DNA of 64,000 bases from assembly GCA_900100835.1 (NCBI GenBank), contig FNCM01000003.1:62001-126000 (forward strand), given 5' to 3'. Position 1 is the first letter of the stretch. The number at the start of each line of letters is the position of its first letter. The position numbers were made by a program, and so were the translations under genes. The DNA comes from Selenomonas sp. WCT3 (lineage in GTDB: Bacteria; Bacillota; Negativicutes; Selenomonadales; Selenomonadaceae). The notes below the pieces were generated by a model. It had not been told where the DNA came from, did no database searches, and worked only from the letters and a program-made list of their open reading frames with translations. Positions 27,256-35,371 of this stretch are shown here, in pieces.

Positions 27256-27640
27256 TGCCAGAATGTCGCAAACGCCACAGATTATGATTATTCCGATGAT
27301 TGATATCATCTTTTTCCTGCTGGTGTTTTTTATGATGAGTACCCTTTATATGACAACTCAGGAAAGCATTCCGGTAAATCTGCCAGCCGCGGCCAGTGCC
27401 AAACAGGATGTGGTCAAAAGCTTTCAGGTAACGGTGTCTGCCGATGGCAAGTTGTATTTGGGCAAGGATGCTATGGATTTGCCACAGCTCAAGGCCAAAT
27501 TGGCAAGTGAGGCGAAAACCGCTGATCTGGTGGTGACCCTGCGGGCCGATAAGGCCGTTGATTATGGCACCTTTATTGCCGTGATGGATGAGTTGAAAAC
27601 CTCAGGGATTCAGCGCATCAGCCTGGCGGCGAAACAGTGA
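27242..27640 (+). CDS. exbD: ExbD/TolR-type subunit
   Basis: 132 residues with a short cytoplasmic N-terminus, one membrane helix (about 14-34) containing the essential Asp of PMIDIIFFLLVFFMM, and a periplasmic ExbD domain rich in ADGKLYLGKDAM-like strands. The start overlaps exbB, and the stop touches the tonB frame; an alternative start at the second Met (27263) would give a shorter cytoplasmic tail. It transmits proton flow to TonB together with ExbB. Confidence 0.9.
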   Translation: MRLHNARMSQTPQIMIIPMIDIIFFLLVFFMMSTLYMTTQESIPVNLPAAASAKQDVVKSFQVTVSADGKLYLGKDAMDLPQLKAKLASEAKTADLVVTLRADKAVDYGTFIAVMDELKTSGIQRISLAAKQ

Positions 27641-27648
27641 GGCATGGT

Positions 27649-28416
27649 ATGACAGTCGTTCGTTTATCGTTAAAAAGAAGGGTTAGGCCGCTGCCACTGT
27701 CCTGTGCCTTCCATGGGGTCATTTTGTTGGCTTTGGGGCTTTTTATGAGCTTCCATCCCGAATGGCAGGCAGAGCCACCTGTGGCTGAAGTGGAAATGGA
27801 GGTAAGTCCAGATGAGCTGCCAGAGCGCCATGTGCCTCAAGCGGGAAGTCTGAACCCCTTTGCCGAAAATTCCGTCTGGAAACCGCCAGCGCAGAGTCCT
27901 GCCAATAGCGACCCGGTGAACCAGCCCAGTGGTGGCAGCGATGATGGGATGGTGGCGCCATCTACAGAGACTCCGGCAGCCAACGGTGATGGGGTGCCAG
28001 TGGGAAGCACCGGCGAAAGCGGTACTGGCAGTGGTACTTTGGGCACTGCAGGGAAGGCGGCTGGCAAAACCAGTACAGGCTCCGGTGACAGCGCCCCAGT
28101 CGCAGGAGACAGCGGTGCTGGCAGCGGCCCGTCAGAAACCTTAGCAAGTATTGCCAGCCGCTTTGCCGCTCGTGTCGAAGGAAATAAAGAATATCCGTAT
28201 ATGGCGGTGAAACGTGGGCAGACTGGTGTGGTGCGGGTTACGGTCACGATTTCTGCCGACGGGGATTTGGCCAGTGCTTATGTCAGTGGCTCAGCTGGCA
28301 GCAGTCTGCTGGATAACGCTGCCATGCAGGCCGTTCAGCAGTCTTGTCCCTTTTCCCATGGGGCTGGTAAAAGCATAACGCTGACTGTTCCGATTCATTT
28401 TGATTTGCAAGGGTAG
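27649..28416 (+). CDS. tonB: TonB-like energy transducer
   Basis: Couples ExbBD to the outer-membrane receptor. From ATG 27649 (GAGG 6 bp upstream; a GTG at 27637 is the alternative) it has 255 residues: a basic N-terminus, membrane helix (about 18-36), a long spacer rich in Gly, Ser, Pro and Thr (about 60-165) instead of the classical Pro-Lys repeat, and a C-terminal TonB domain beginning near YPYMAVKRGQTGVV with VRVTVTISADGDL and ending TLTVPIHF. The Gly/Ser-rich spacer must span the periplasm. The flavodoxin gene is 8 bp downstream. Confidence 0.88.
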   Translation: MTVVRLSLKRRVRPLPLSCAFHGVILLALGLFMSFHPEWQAEPPVAEVEMEVSPDELPERHVPQAGSLNPFAENSVWKPPAQSPANSDPVNQPSGGSDDGMVAPSTETPAANGDGVPVGSTGESGTGSGTLGTAGKAAGKTSTGSGDSAPVAGDSGAGSGPSETLASIASRFAARVEGNKEYPYMAVKRGQTGVVRVTVTISADGDLASAYVSGSAGSSLLDNAAMQAVQQSCPFSHGAGKSITLTVPIHFDLQG

Positions 28417-28424
28417 GAGGATTT

Positions 28425-28937
28425 ATGAAATTATTGGTTGTTTATTCTAGCAAAACGGGCAATACGAAAAAGGTTGCCATGGCTATTGGGGAAACGCTGG
28501 GGGTAGAGCCCGTGGCGGTGACAGATGCGCCGTCCCCCGATGACTATGATTGGATTGTGGCGGGATTCTGGGTGGATAAGGGCACCGCTGATGCGGCCAT
28601 GAAAGCCTATCTGTCAAAGATTACCAACAAGCAGGTGGCGCTCTTTGCCACTCTGGGGGCTGAACCGGATTCAGACCATGCGCGGCAGTGCCTAGCGAAT
28701 GCGGCAAAACTTTTGGGGCCAGGCTGTACCTTGACCGGTCAATTTATCTGTCAAGGGAAGGTGTCGGATGAAATGGTGTCAATGATGAAAAAGATGTTTC
28801 CGGAAGGGCATCCTCATGCTATGACAGCGGAGCGGTTGGCGCGAATTGAAAAAGCCGCCAGTCATCCTGATGCGGAAGACCTTTCAGCTGCCCAGGCGTA
28901 TTTTGCCGATTGGCGGAAGGAGTGGATAGCTGGCTGA
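28425..28937 (+). CDS. Flavodoxin-family protein
   Basis: 170 residues: VVYSSKTGNTKKVA (FMN phosphate loop, residues 5-18), then the DWIVAGFWVDKGTADAA and LFATLGAEPDSDHA segments of the isoalloxazine pocket. It is longer than a typical flavodoxin and has a C-terminal helical extension. Similar flavodoxins are encoded with anaerobic tetrapyrrole-reducing enzymes. Here the likely job is to pass electrons to the radical SAM protein HutW, or to reduce its linear tetrapyrrole product; this is inferred from context. It contains one copy of the palindrome TTGACCGGTCAA (28731-28742). Confidence 0.8.
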   Translation: MKLLVVYSSKTGNTKKVAMAIGETLGVEPVAVTDAPSPDDYDWIVAGFWVDKGTADAAMKAYLSKITNKQVALFATLGAEPDSDHARQCLANAAKLLGPGCTLTGQFICQGKVSDEMVSMMKKMFPEGHPHAMTAERLARIEKAASHPDAEDLSAAQAYFADWRKEWIAG

Positions 28938-28964
28938 GAAGCAAAGGATAAAGGGAGGAAGTTT

Positions 28965-29702
28965 ATGTCGGTGTTAGTGGAGCAGGTGACTTGCTCGCGC
29001 CATGGACAAGTGATTTTGCGCAATGTTTCGCTGGAAATGAAGACCGGTGAAGTCATGGGACTGTTGGGGCCCAATGGCGCCGGGAAGACGACGCTTATCC
29101 GCCTGATGGCTGGGCTGGCCCGGCCTGATGCTGGCCATATCCGCGTATTCGGAGAAGATGCAGCTCGGCGTAGTGTTAAATTCCGCCGCTTGATTGGTCT
29201 GGTACCACAGGAAAATACCTTTGAAAGTGAGCTGACCATCGAGCAGAGCATGTTGTGCACCGCTAAGTTGTATGGTATTGTCGATGCCCGGACGCGGGTG
29301 GAGGAGGTTTGTCGCCAGTTTCAAATTGGCAGCTGGCGCAAAAAATATCCCGAGAAGCTGTCCGGTGGGATGAAGCGGCGGGCGATGATTGCCCGGGCGA
29401 TGCTGCCAAGTCCTGACGTACTGCTGCTAGATGAACCAAGTGTCGGCCTTGACCCGGATATGCGTCAGGATATTTGGCAGGCGGTTCGAAATTTAAAGGC
29501 CGCCGGCAAAACGGTGCTTTTGACAACGCACTACATGGAAGAGGCGGAGGAACTTTGTGACCGGATTGCTTTTTTGCGGGCGGGACAGGTCCTCTATACC
29601 GGGACGACAACTGGCATACGTCAGCAGATTTCGCCGGAGCAGGAGATAAGCCTGGAAGACGCCTTCCTGGCGTTGGCCCTTGAAGGGAGGCGAATCGGAT
29701 GA
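28965..29702 (+). CDS. ABC transporter ATP-binding protein (ABC-2 exporter type)
   Basis: 245 residues with Walker A GPNGAGKTT (about 36-44), Q-loop VPQENTFE, signature LSGGMKRR (about 132-139), Walker B VLLLDEPSVGLDPD and switch His in TTHYMEEAEE. The family (CcmA/DrrA-type) normally drives export. It overlaps the permease gene by four bases. Its place between the flavodoxin and TonB-receptor genes suggests export of a product of iron metabolism, such as a tetrapyrrole, or of a metal-binding compound; none of this is shown by the sequence. Confidence 0.9.
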   Translation: MSVLVEQVTCSRHGQVILRNVSLEMKTGEVMGLLGPNGAGKTTLIRLMAGLARPDAGHIRVFGEDAARRSVKFRRLIGLVPQENTFESELTIEQSMLCTAKLYGIVDARTRVEEVCRQFQIGSWRKKYPEKLSGGMKRRAMIARAMLPSPDVLLLDEPSVGLDPDMRQDIWQAVRNLKAAGKTVLLTTHYMEEAEELCDRIAFLRAGQVLYTGTTTGIRQQISPEQEISLEDAFLALALEGRRIG

Positions 29703-30442
29703 TGGCAGGGGTGCAAGCGGTCTTTTACCGTGAAATGCTTATGCTCATCCGTCGGATTGGCGGCCTGGGGTATTTGTTCTCAGGGCTGCTATTTCCGATG
29801 ATTTACCTCTTGGCCTTCGGCTGGGGCCTGGGGGACAGCGTAGCGGTGGCCGGTGGTTATATCGCCTATTTGGCTAAGGGCATGTTAGCCGTAACCGTGA
29901 TGATGAATGCCTTTCAGCAGACAGCCCTTTCGGTCAGTGCGGCAAGGTTTTATTACCGCACCTTTGCGGTCTTGCGGCTGAGCCCCATTCATGACGGTGC
30001 CATTGTTTTAGGTATTGCCCTGGCGGGAACGGTCCGGGCGCTGCTGGCGGCAGCCGTAGTCTTTGTGGCGGCAAAATTATTTTTTGGGATTGCGATAGTA
30101 ACGGGGCCGGGACTGCTGGGACTGGTGCTTACCGCCTTTGCCTTTGCGGCCTTTGGAGTAGCGGTAGGCTTGTCCATAAAGGGGCAGGAACAGTTTTCGA
30201 TTGTGATAAATTTCTTTATCACGCCGATGACATTTTTCTGCGGTTCCTTTTTCCCCATTACCAATTTGCCGTCAGTAGTACAGCAAATCGTGCGATTTCT
30301 GCCGCTGTCCCTTACCAATCAGTTGTTGCAAGCCACAAGTTTGGTGGGAGAGGCTGGTATCGCCGCTTTCGCGTTGGTGTTTTTTATGATGGTTATTTAT
30401 CTGTACAGTACCTATCGGGTACATAACTACAGTGAATTTTGA
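29699..30442 (+). CDS. ABC-2 type transporter permease
   Basis: 247 residues with six predicted membrane segments (about 20-40, 52-75, 100-125, 132-160, 168-190 and 218-240). The region NFFITPMTFFCGSFFPITNLP is the ABC-2 signature between the fifth and sixth helices. Together with the overlapping ATPase gene it makes a half-transporter pair, expected to work as a dimer of dimers in the inner membrane. Substrate is unknown; exporters of this kind also serve haem-stress relief or antibiotic resistance. Confidence 0.88.
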   Translation: MMAGVQAVFYREMLMLIRRIGGLGYLFSGLLFPMIYLLAFGWGLGDSVAVAGGYIAYLAKGMLAVTVMMNAFQQTALSVSAARFYYRTFAVLRLSPIHDGAIVLGIALAGTVRALLAAAVVFVAAKLFFGIAIVTGPGLLGLVLTAFAFAAFGVAVGLSIKGQEQFSIVINFFITPMTFFCGSFFPITNLPSVVQQIVRFLPLSLTNQLLQATSLVGEAGIAAFALVFFMMVIYLYSTYRVHNYSEF

Positions 30443-30478
30443 TGGATGTTTTGAGATTTTTAGAGAAAGAGGATTTAC

Positions 30479-32437
30479 ATGATTAGAAAACTTGCAAAAA
30501 AGAAACGCACTTTATTCGCAGCAACGGTTTTAGGAACCATGACGATGGGAAGTTGCGTTGCAGCCGAGGCGGCTGCTGACGATACGATACAGACCCGGGA
30601 TGTGGTGGTAACGGCCTCCCGGACGGAGCAGCAGGTGAAGGAAGCACCGACTGCGGTGGAAGTCATTACTCGGGAAGATATTGAAAACACCGGTGCCGAG
30701 ACCCTGGCCCAGGCCTTGGAGATGGCAACGGGAATCAACGTACTGGAAAATGGCATGGTGGGCAATCAGTCCTCCATCCGCGGGATGAATACCAACCAGA
30801 CCCTTATTCTGATTGATGGCCGCCGGGTGCGCACGGAAAACACCAGCGAGACTCAGAACTATTACGAGCTGCAGCGCGTCAATATGGATGAGGTGGAGCG
30901 CGTGGAAATCGTGCGCGGTGCAGTAAGCTCCCTCTACGGTTCCGATGCTTTGGGTGGTGTCATCAACATCATCACGAAAAAGCCCGGCAATCCAGGTGGT
31001 TCTGCTTCGGTGGATTGGACTTCCCGTCAGCAGGATACGGGATTCCGTTATGATTTAGGCAAGGATGGCAAATGGGCCTGGGCCATGAACGGCAAGGTGT
31101 CGGATGTACGCCGCCGCATGAGTGGTGCTTCGTCGAATCAATATGGCCAGCGCTATTACTTTGGCCTTGATGGCCGCATGGATGTGGCAGAAAATAAAAA
31201 ACTGGATTTCTTTGTCAGCCATTTGTACGAGGATCTCTATATGATTGATTCGGCAGCGGCCGGTACCGATTATGACCACCGCCGTCTTTCCACTGGTTTG
31301 AAGTATTCCGGAAAAGACCATTTGGGCGAATACGAAGCGCAGGCCTATTATACGTATTTTGACAAGGACCAGCGCACGCGTAATCGCACGACGAATGCAC
31401 TCAACAGCTTTGACGATATGACCTTTAATTCCTATGTGGCTGATGCCCGCCGCACCTTTGATTTGGATGACCGGAATACGCTGACCGTTGGTGGAGAATT
31501 CCGTCAGGAAGATTATGAGAGCACCCGTATCAAAAATGGTTCCCTAGGGACGGTAACCCGTGAGGGCATCACCAATAACATCGGCAAGGTATCCATGGAT
31601 TATGGTGCGCTTTATTTGCAGGATGAATATGCCGCTAACAAACGCTGGCTGTTGATTCCTTCGGTGCGTTGGGATCATAACAATGCCTTTGGGAATGAAG
31701 TAACGGGCAAACTCGGTACCACATATAAACTCAGTAAACATACCCGTTTCAAAGCAAATGTCGGCTCGGCCTATCGCGCCCCGACGGCTTCGGAACTCTA
31801 TTTCTTCTGGAAGCACACGCCGACAGCTCGTATGACGGTGAACATCCAGGGTAATCCGGACTTAAAGCCGGAGAAGGCTTTGATTTTTGATGGCGGCTTT
31901 GAGGCGGAAAAAGGCCGTACGTCAGGCAAAGTAACGTATTTCCACAACAAAGTCGATGACCTCATCAATCTCAATACGGTGATGGGCTATGTGCCGGGAA
32001 CCGGTATGGTCGCCAACGGCAAATATGAAAATGTTGATAAAGCCACGGTACAGGGCGTGGAGTTTGAGGGAAAACAGAAATTGGGCAGCCGTTTCACACT
32101 GCGCAGTACCTATACCTATCTCGATGCTCGCGATGACAACAGCGGGGAGCGCTTGACCGGCCGCGCCCGTCACAAGACTTCCCTGCAGCTCCTGTATAAA
32201 GATAAGGCCCATGGCTTGGATGCAACCCTTTGGAATGATTGGTTGGATGGGTATAACTATTCTTCTAGCGGTAAAAATGGCACGACTGGTGCCAGCATTA
32301 TGAATGTGGTGGTCAATAAGAAAATCGGCAAACAGGCCAGTGCTTATTTTGGCATCAACAATCTTACCAATCGCAAAAATGACATCCTCTATTACGATGG
32401 ACGCATCTGGCGTGGTGGTGTGAAAGTAACGTTTTAA
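30479..32437 (+). CDS. TonB-dependent outer-membrane receptor, probably for haem
   Basis: 652 residues: signal peptide (cleavage near AEA, about residue 33), TonB-box-like RDVVVTASR, plug domain (about 45-160) and a beta-barrel ending in aromatic Phe (VKVTF), needed for Bam insertion. The AYRAPTASELY and GNPDLKPEK pair resembles the FRAP/NPNL boxes of haem receptors, with His446 between them as expected for a haem ligand. Other iron chelates cannot be excluded. GAGGA precedes the ATG. A haem role agrees with hutW at the head of the locus. The receptor proves that the organism has an outer membrane. Confidence 0.9.
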   Translation: MIRKLAKKKRTLFAATVLGTMTMGSCVAAEAAADDTIQTRDVVVTASRTEQQVKEAPTAVEVITREDIENTGAETLAQALEMATGINVLENGMVGNQSSIRGMNTNQTLILIDGRRVRTENTSETQNYYELQRVNMDEVERVEIVRGAVSSLYGSDALGGVINIITKKPGNPGGSASVDWTSRQQDTGFRYDLGKDGKWAWAMNGKVSDVRRRMSGASSNQYGQRYYFGLDGRMDVAENKKLDFFVSHLYEDLYMIDSAAAGTDYDHRRLSTGLKYSGKDHLGEYEAQAYYTYFDKDQRTRNRTTNALNSFDDMTFNSYVADARRTFDLDDRNTLTVGGEFRQEDYESTRIKNGSLGTVTREGITNNIGKVSMDYGALYLQDEYAANKRWLLIPSVRWDHNNAFGNEVTGKLGTTYKLSKHTRFKANVGSAYRAPTASELYFFWKHTPTARMTVNIQGNPDLKPEKALIFDGGFEAEKGRTSGKVTYFHNKVDDLINLNTVMGYVPGTGMVANGKYENVDKATVQGVEFEGKQKLGSRFTLRSTYTYLDARDDNSGERLTGRARHKTSLQLLYKDKAHGLDATLWNDWLDGYNYSSSGKNGTTGASIMNVVVNKKIGKQASAYFGINNLTNRKNDILYYDGRIWRGGVKVTF

Positions 32438-32461
32438 CGGTTTTTCTGGGGAGGTTATTTG

Positions 32462-33478
32462 ATGGAACTTGCGGTAACACCAGTGCATCCTAAGGCACGA
32501 AAACGGTTTTGGGCGTTAGCTGGCGGCCTGCTCCTGTTAGGAGCGGCGTTGCTGTTTAGTATCTGTCAGGGGGCAGCGGTGTTTTCACCGCTGTCAGCCT
32601 GGCAGATTTTGTCTGGGGGGGCTGGGCAGGAAAATTTTACGATTCTCTACCACGTCCGTTTGCCACGTTTGATTACCGGGGCTTTGACCGGCGTAAATCT
32701 GGCACTGGCTGGCTGTATCCTGCAGGGGATTTTGCGCAATCCCTTGGCAGACCCAGGGATTATCGGGGTGTCAGCAGGGGCGGGACTGGCGGCAATGGCT
32801 GTTATGATTCTACTGCCCAATTTGGCCTCGCTGGTGCCAATGGCCGCTTTTGTGGGGGCGTTGGCAGCGGTGGCCTTGGTGTTTTTCCTGTCCTGGGAAA
32901 ATGGGATTCATCCGCTGCGCATGGTGCTGGCCGGAGTGGCAGTGGCAGCTTTCTTCGGCGGTGCTATGACGGCGTTGATGGTGTTTTATTCCGATCGGGT
33001 GCAGGGAACAGTCAACTGGATGGCAGGGGGCTTTGCGGCTAGGACTTGGAGTCATGTGTATATGGTGCTTCCCTATACGCTCCTAGGGCTGGCGGGAACT
33101 TTTGCTGGCAGCCGTTGGCTAAATGCCTTGCAGATGGGAGAGGAGACAGCACGCAGTCTGGGGGTGCGCGTGGAACGCGTGCGCCTCTATTTGCTGGTGT
33201 TGGCCGCTTTGCTGGCGGCATCGGCCGTCAGCGTGGCCGGTATGCTGGGCTTTGTGGGGCTGGTAATTCCCCATATGGTGCGGCTGCTGACGGGGGCAGA
33301 TTTTGACTATTTGCTGCCATCAGCGGCGATCTGGGGGGCGGCCCTAGTGGTGGGGGCAGATGCAGCGGCCCGAGTTGCCTTTGCTCCTATAGAAATTCCC
33401 GTGGGCGTTTTCATGTCGTTTTTGGGAGCGCCGTTTTTCCTGTACCTGCTGCGGCAGGGCATGCAAAGGGGGCGCTAA
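32462..33478 (+). CDS. FecCD-family ABC importer permease
   Basis: Inner-membrane channel for iron, haem or cobalamin, of BtuC/HmuU type. From ATG 32462 (GGGGAGG upstream) it has 338 residues and about ten hydrophobic helices. The RLPRLITGALTGVNLALAG start, LRNPLADPGIIGVSAGA (about 85-101), and GFVGLVIPHMVRLLTG are the family landmarks. The ATP-binding subunit gene starts two bases after the stop. It is probably a homodimer, since only one permease gene is present. Confidence 0.93.
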   Translation: MELAVTPVHPKARKRFWALAGGLLLLGAALLFSICQGAAVFSPLSAWQILSGGAGQENFTILYHVRLPRLITGALTGVNLALAGCILQGILRNPLADPGIIGVSAGAGLAAMAVMILLPNLASLVPMAAFVGALAAVALVFFLSWENGIHPLRMVLAGVAVAAFFGGAMTALMVFYSDRVQGTVNWMAGGFAARTWSHVYMVLPYTLLGLAGTFAGSRWLNALQMGEETARSLGVRVERVRLYLLVLAALLAASAVSVAGMLGFVGLVIPHMVRLLTGADFDYLLPSAAIWGAALVVGADAAARVAFAPIEIPVGVFMSFLGAPFFLYLLRQGMQRGR

Positions 33479-33480
33479 AG

Positions 33481-34287
33481 ATGGCAGAACACGAAACCCT
33501 GCTTTTGGCGGAGAAGCTGCGCTTGGATTATGGTGGCAAGGTGGTGGCCGATGGTTTGAATCTTGCCATTCACCGGGCGGAAATCACGGCGATAATTGGG
33601 CCGAATGGTTCGGGCAAATCGACCCTCTTAAAAGCGCTGGCCAGATTGCTTCGGCCAGGGGCAGGCAGCCTCAAGCTGCAGGGAAAAGATTTATGGGCCC
33701 TTCCGGAAAAAGAGGTGGCCCAAAAAATTGCCTTTATGCCCCAGAGTGCTTCGATACCGCCGGATTTAACGGTGGCTGAGGTGCTTCGCATGGGGCGGCT
33801 TCCCTACCGCAGTTTTTGGAGTTCTTGGCAGGCAGGCGATGATGTCATCTGTCAAAAGATGATGGAGCTTACTGGACTGGAGGCATTTGCCCAGCGTTCA
33901 ATGGGGGAGCTGTCCGGTGGCGAACGCCAGCGGGCGCGATTGGCGCTGGCGTTGGTGCAGGAGCCGCAAATCTTGCTTTTGGACGAACCGACCACTTATT
34001 TAGACATTTGTCATCAGTTGGAACTTATGGCAATTGTGACAAAGCTCCATGAAGAAACGGGGCTGACGGTGGTTATGGTCTTGCACGACCTAAATCAGGC
34101 CGTTCGCTATAGCCAGCGGCTGGTGGCCATGAAAGAAGGGCGTATTCTTGCTGATGGTGAGGTGGATGAGGTCTTTTCCTGTGAGTTAGTGCGTCAGTTG
34201 TATGGCGTGGAAAACGAAATCAAGACCGTAGAGGTACAGGGAGAGGTGCAACAGGTATTTTTTCCGTCGGCAGTGATGGGATTATGA
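33481..34287 (+). CDS. FecE-family ABC importer ATP-binding protein
   Basis: 268 residues with Walker A GPNGSGKSTLLK (about 40-51), Q-loop PQSASIP, signature LSGGERQRARLALAL (about 144-158), Walker B LLLDEPTTYLD and switch HDLNQA. All belong to the FhuC/BtuD/HmuV group that energises iron-chelate, haem and cobalamin import. It is tightly coupled to the permease (2-bp gap) and followed by the binding protein after 19 bp. Confidence 0.93.
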   Translation: MAEHETLLLAEKLRLDYGGKVVADGLNLAIHRAEITAIIGPNGSGKSTLLKALARLLRPGAGSLKLQGKDLWALPEKEVAQKIAFMPQSASIPPDLTVAEVLRMGRLPYRSFWSSWQAGDDVICQKMMELTGLEAFAQRSMGELSGGERQRARLALALVQEPQILLLDEPTTYLDICHQLELMAIVTKLHEETGLTVVMVLHDLNQAVRYSQRLVAMKEGRILADGEVDEVFSCELVRQLYGVENEIKTVEVQGEVQQVFFPSAVMGL

Positions 34288-34306
34288 GCGATAAAAGGAG
34301 ATAATT

Positions 34307-35251
34307 ATGCGAAAACTAATGGGCCTGCTGGCATTGCTTTGCTTGCTGGGCGTGGTGGCTTGCTGGCTATTGCCGCGGGCAGAGACGGCAGTCAAGGAAA
34401 CGGATACCCGTCAGGTAATTGATAGTGCTGGGCGCGAGGTGACGATTCCAAAGCATCCTCAACGGGTGGTTATCCTCAATGCGTCCAATTTGGATCTTTA
34501 CGTTGCCGCTGGCGGCGCGCAGGCGGTGGTGGGAAAGCCAGTGTCCCAGGCACTATCCCCTAGTGTAGCGGAAGCGGTGGCCGGAGCAGAAGAAGTTGGA
34601 ATCATTCATTCGCCGGATGTGGAGAAAATCCTTAGTTTAAAACCGGATTTAGTCATCGGCACCAATGTGCCCTATCATACGAATTTGGCAGATACCTTGT
34701 CCCAGGCAGGGATTCCCCTATACGTGCAGTCCCTGGACAGCATTGAGGACTTGAAGACAGCGCTGGGTTTTTATGGTTCACTGACGGGCAAAGAAGCCCA
34801 GGCGCAGGAGGTGGTAGAGAAGCTTACAGCGGATATTGCTTCGGTTAAACAACGGGCCGCAGGAAAAACGCCGCCTAAGAGTTTAATTATCTTCGGCTCT
34901 CCGGAAAGTTTCAACATGGGAACGGCCAAGTGTTTCACAGGAAATCTGCTGAATGAATTAGGCGGTGGAAATATTGCCGATAGAGCTGTTGGCGATGGTG
35001 GTTATTTGCCCCTTAGTATGGAGTTTGTGGCCCGGGAAAATCCCCAGGTGATTTTTGTCATCACCCATGGCAACGCGGCAGAACTGGAAAGTAAACTGCG
35101 GCAGGAACTGGCTGCCAATGAGGTTTGGCAGAATGTGGCGGCTGTACAGAGGGAAAAGGTGTATGTGCTGCCCTATGAGTTTTTCGCGGTAAATCCGGGG
35201 ATACGGACTGCCGACGCGATGAAGGTGTTGGCTAAGGCCTTATATCCTTGA
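34307..35251 (+). CDS. Periplasmic haem/iron-chelate binding protein
   Basis: 314 residues: an N-terminal hydrophobic signal with a possible lipobox VVAC (Cys about 19), so it may be a lipoprotein. The BtuF/FepB-type fold starts at VIDSAGREVTIPKHPQRVVIL and contains the linker helix and a LKPDLVIGTN strand; the C-terminus has VYVLPYEFFAVNPG. It delivers substrate to the FecCD permease. The stretch TAKCFTGNLLNELGGGNI is common in haem-type (HmuT/IsdE-like) proteins, but substrate is inferred from context. It is the last gene of the iron locus. Confidence 0.88.
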   Translation: MRKLMGLLALLCLLGVVACWLLPRAETAVKETDTRQVIDSAGREVTIPKHPQRVVILNASNLDLYVAAGGAQAVVGKPVSQALSPSVAEAVAGAEEVGIIHSPDVEKILSLKPDLVIGTNVPYHTNLADTLSQAGIPLYVQSLDSIEDLKTALGFYGSLTGKEAQAQEVVEKLTADIASVKQRAAGKTPPKSLIIFGSPESFNMGTAKCFTGNLLNELGGGNIADRAVGDGGYLPLSMEFVARENPQVIFVITHGNAAELESKLRQELAANEVWQNVAAVQREKVYVLPYEFFAVNPGIRTADAMKVLAKALYP

Positions 35252-35315
35252 TATAGGACTGTGATTGTGTTTGGATGATAAGGATGGCTTTTTTTTACCG
35301 CTTTTTTATGGTAGA

Positions 35316-35354
35316 ATGTAAACAGTGTTTTTTTACAAAAGATATTGTTTACAT
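35316..35354 (+). repeat. Inverted repeat in the aminotransferase leader
   Basis: ATGTAAACA (35316-35324) and TGTTTACAT (35346-35354) form a perfect 9-bp inverted repeat 18 bp before the start of the aminotransferase. It could be a repressor site or an RNA hairpin; no matching regulator is apparent. Confidence 0.5.
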
Positions 35355-35371
35355 ATAGAGGGAGTATCGCC

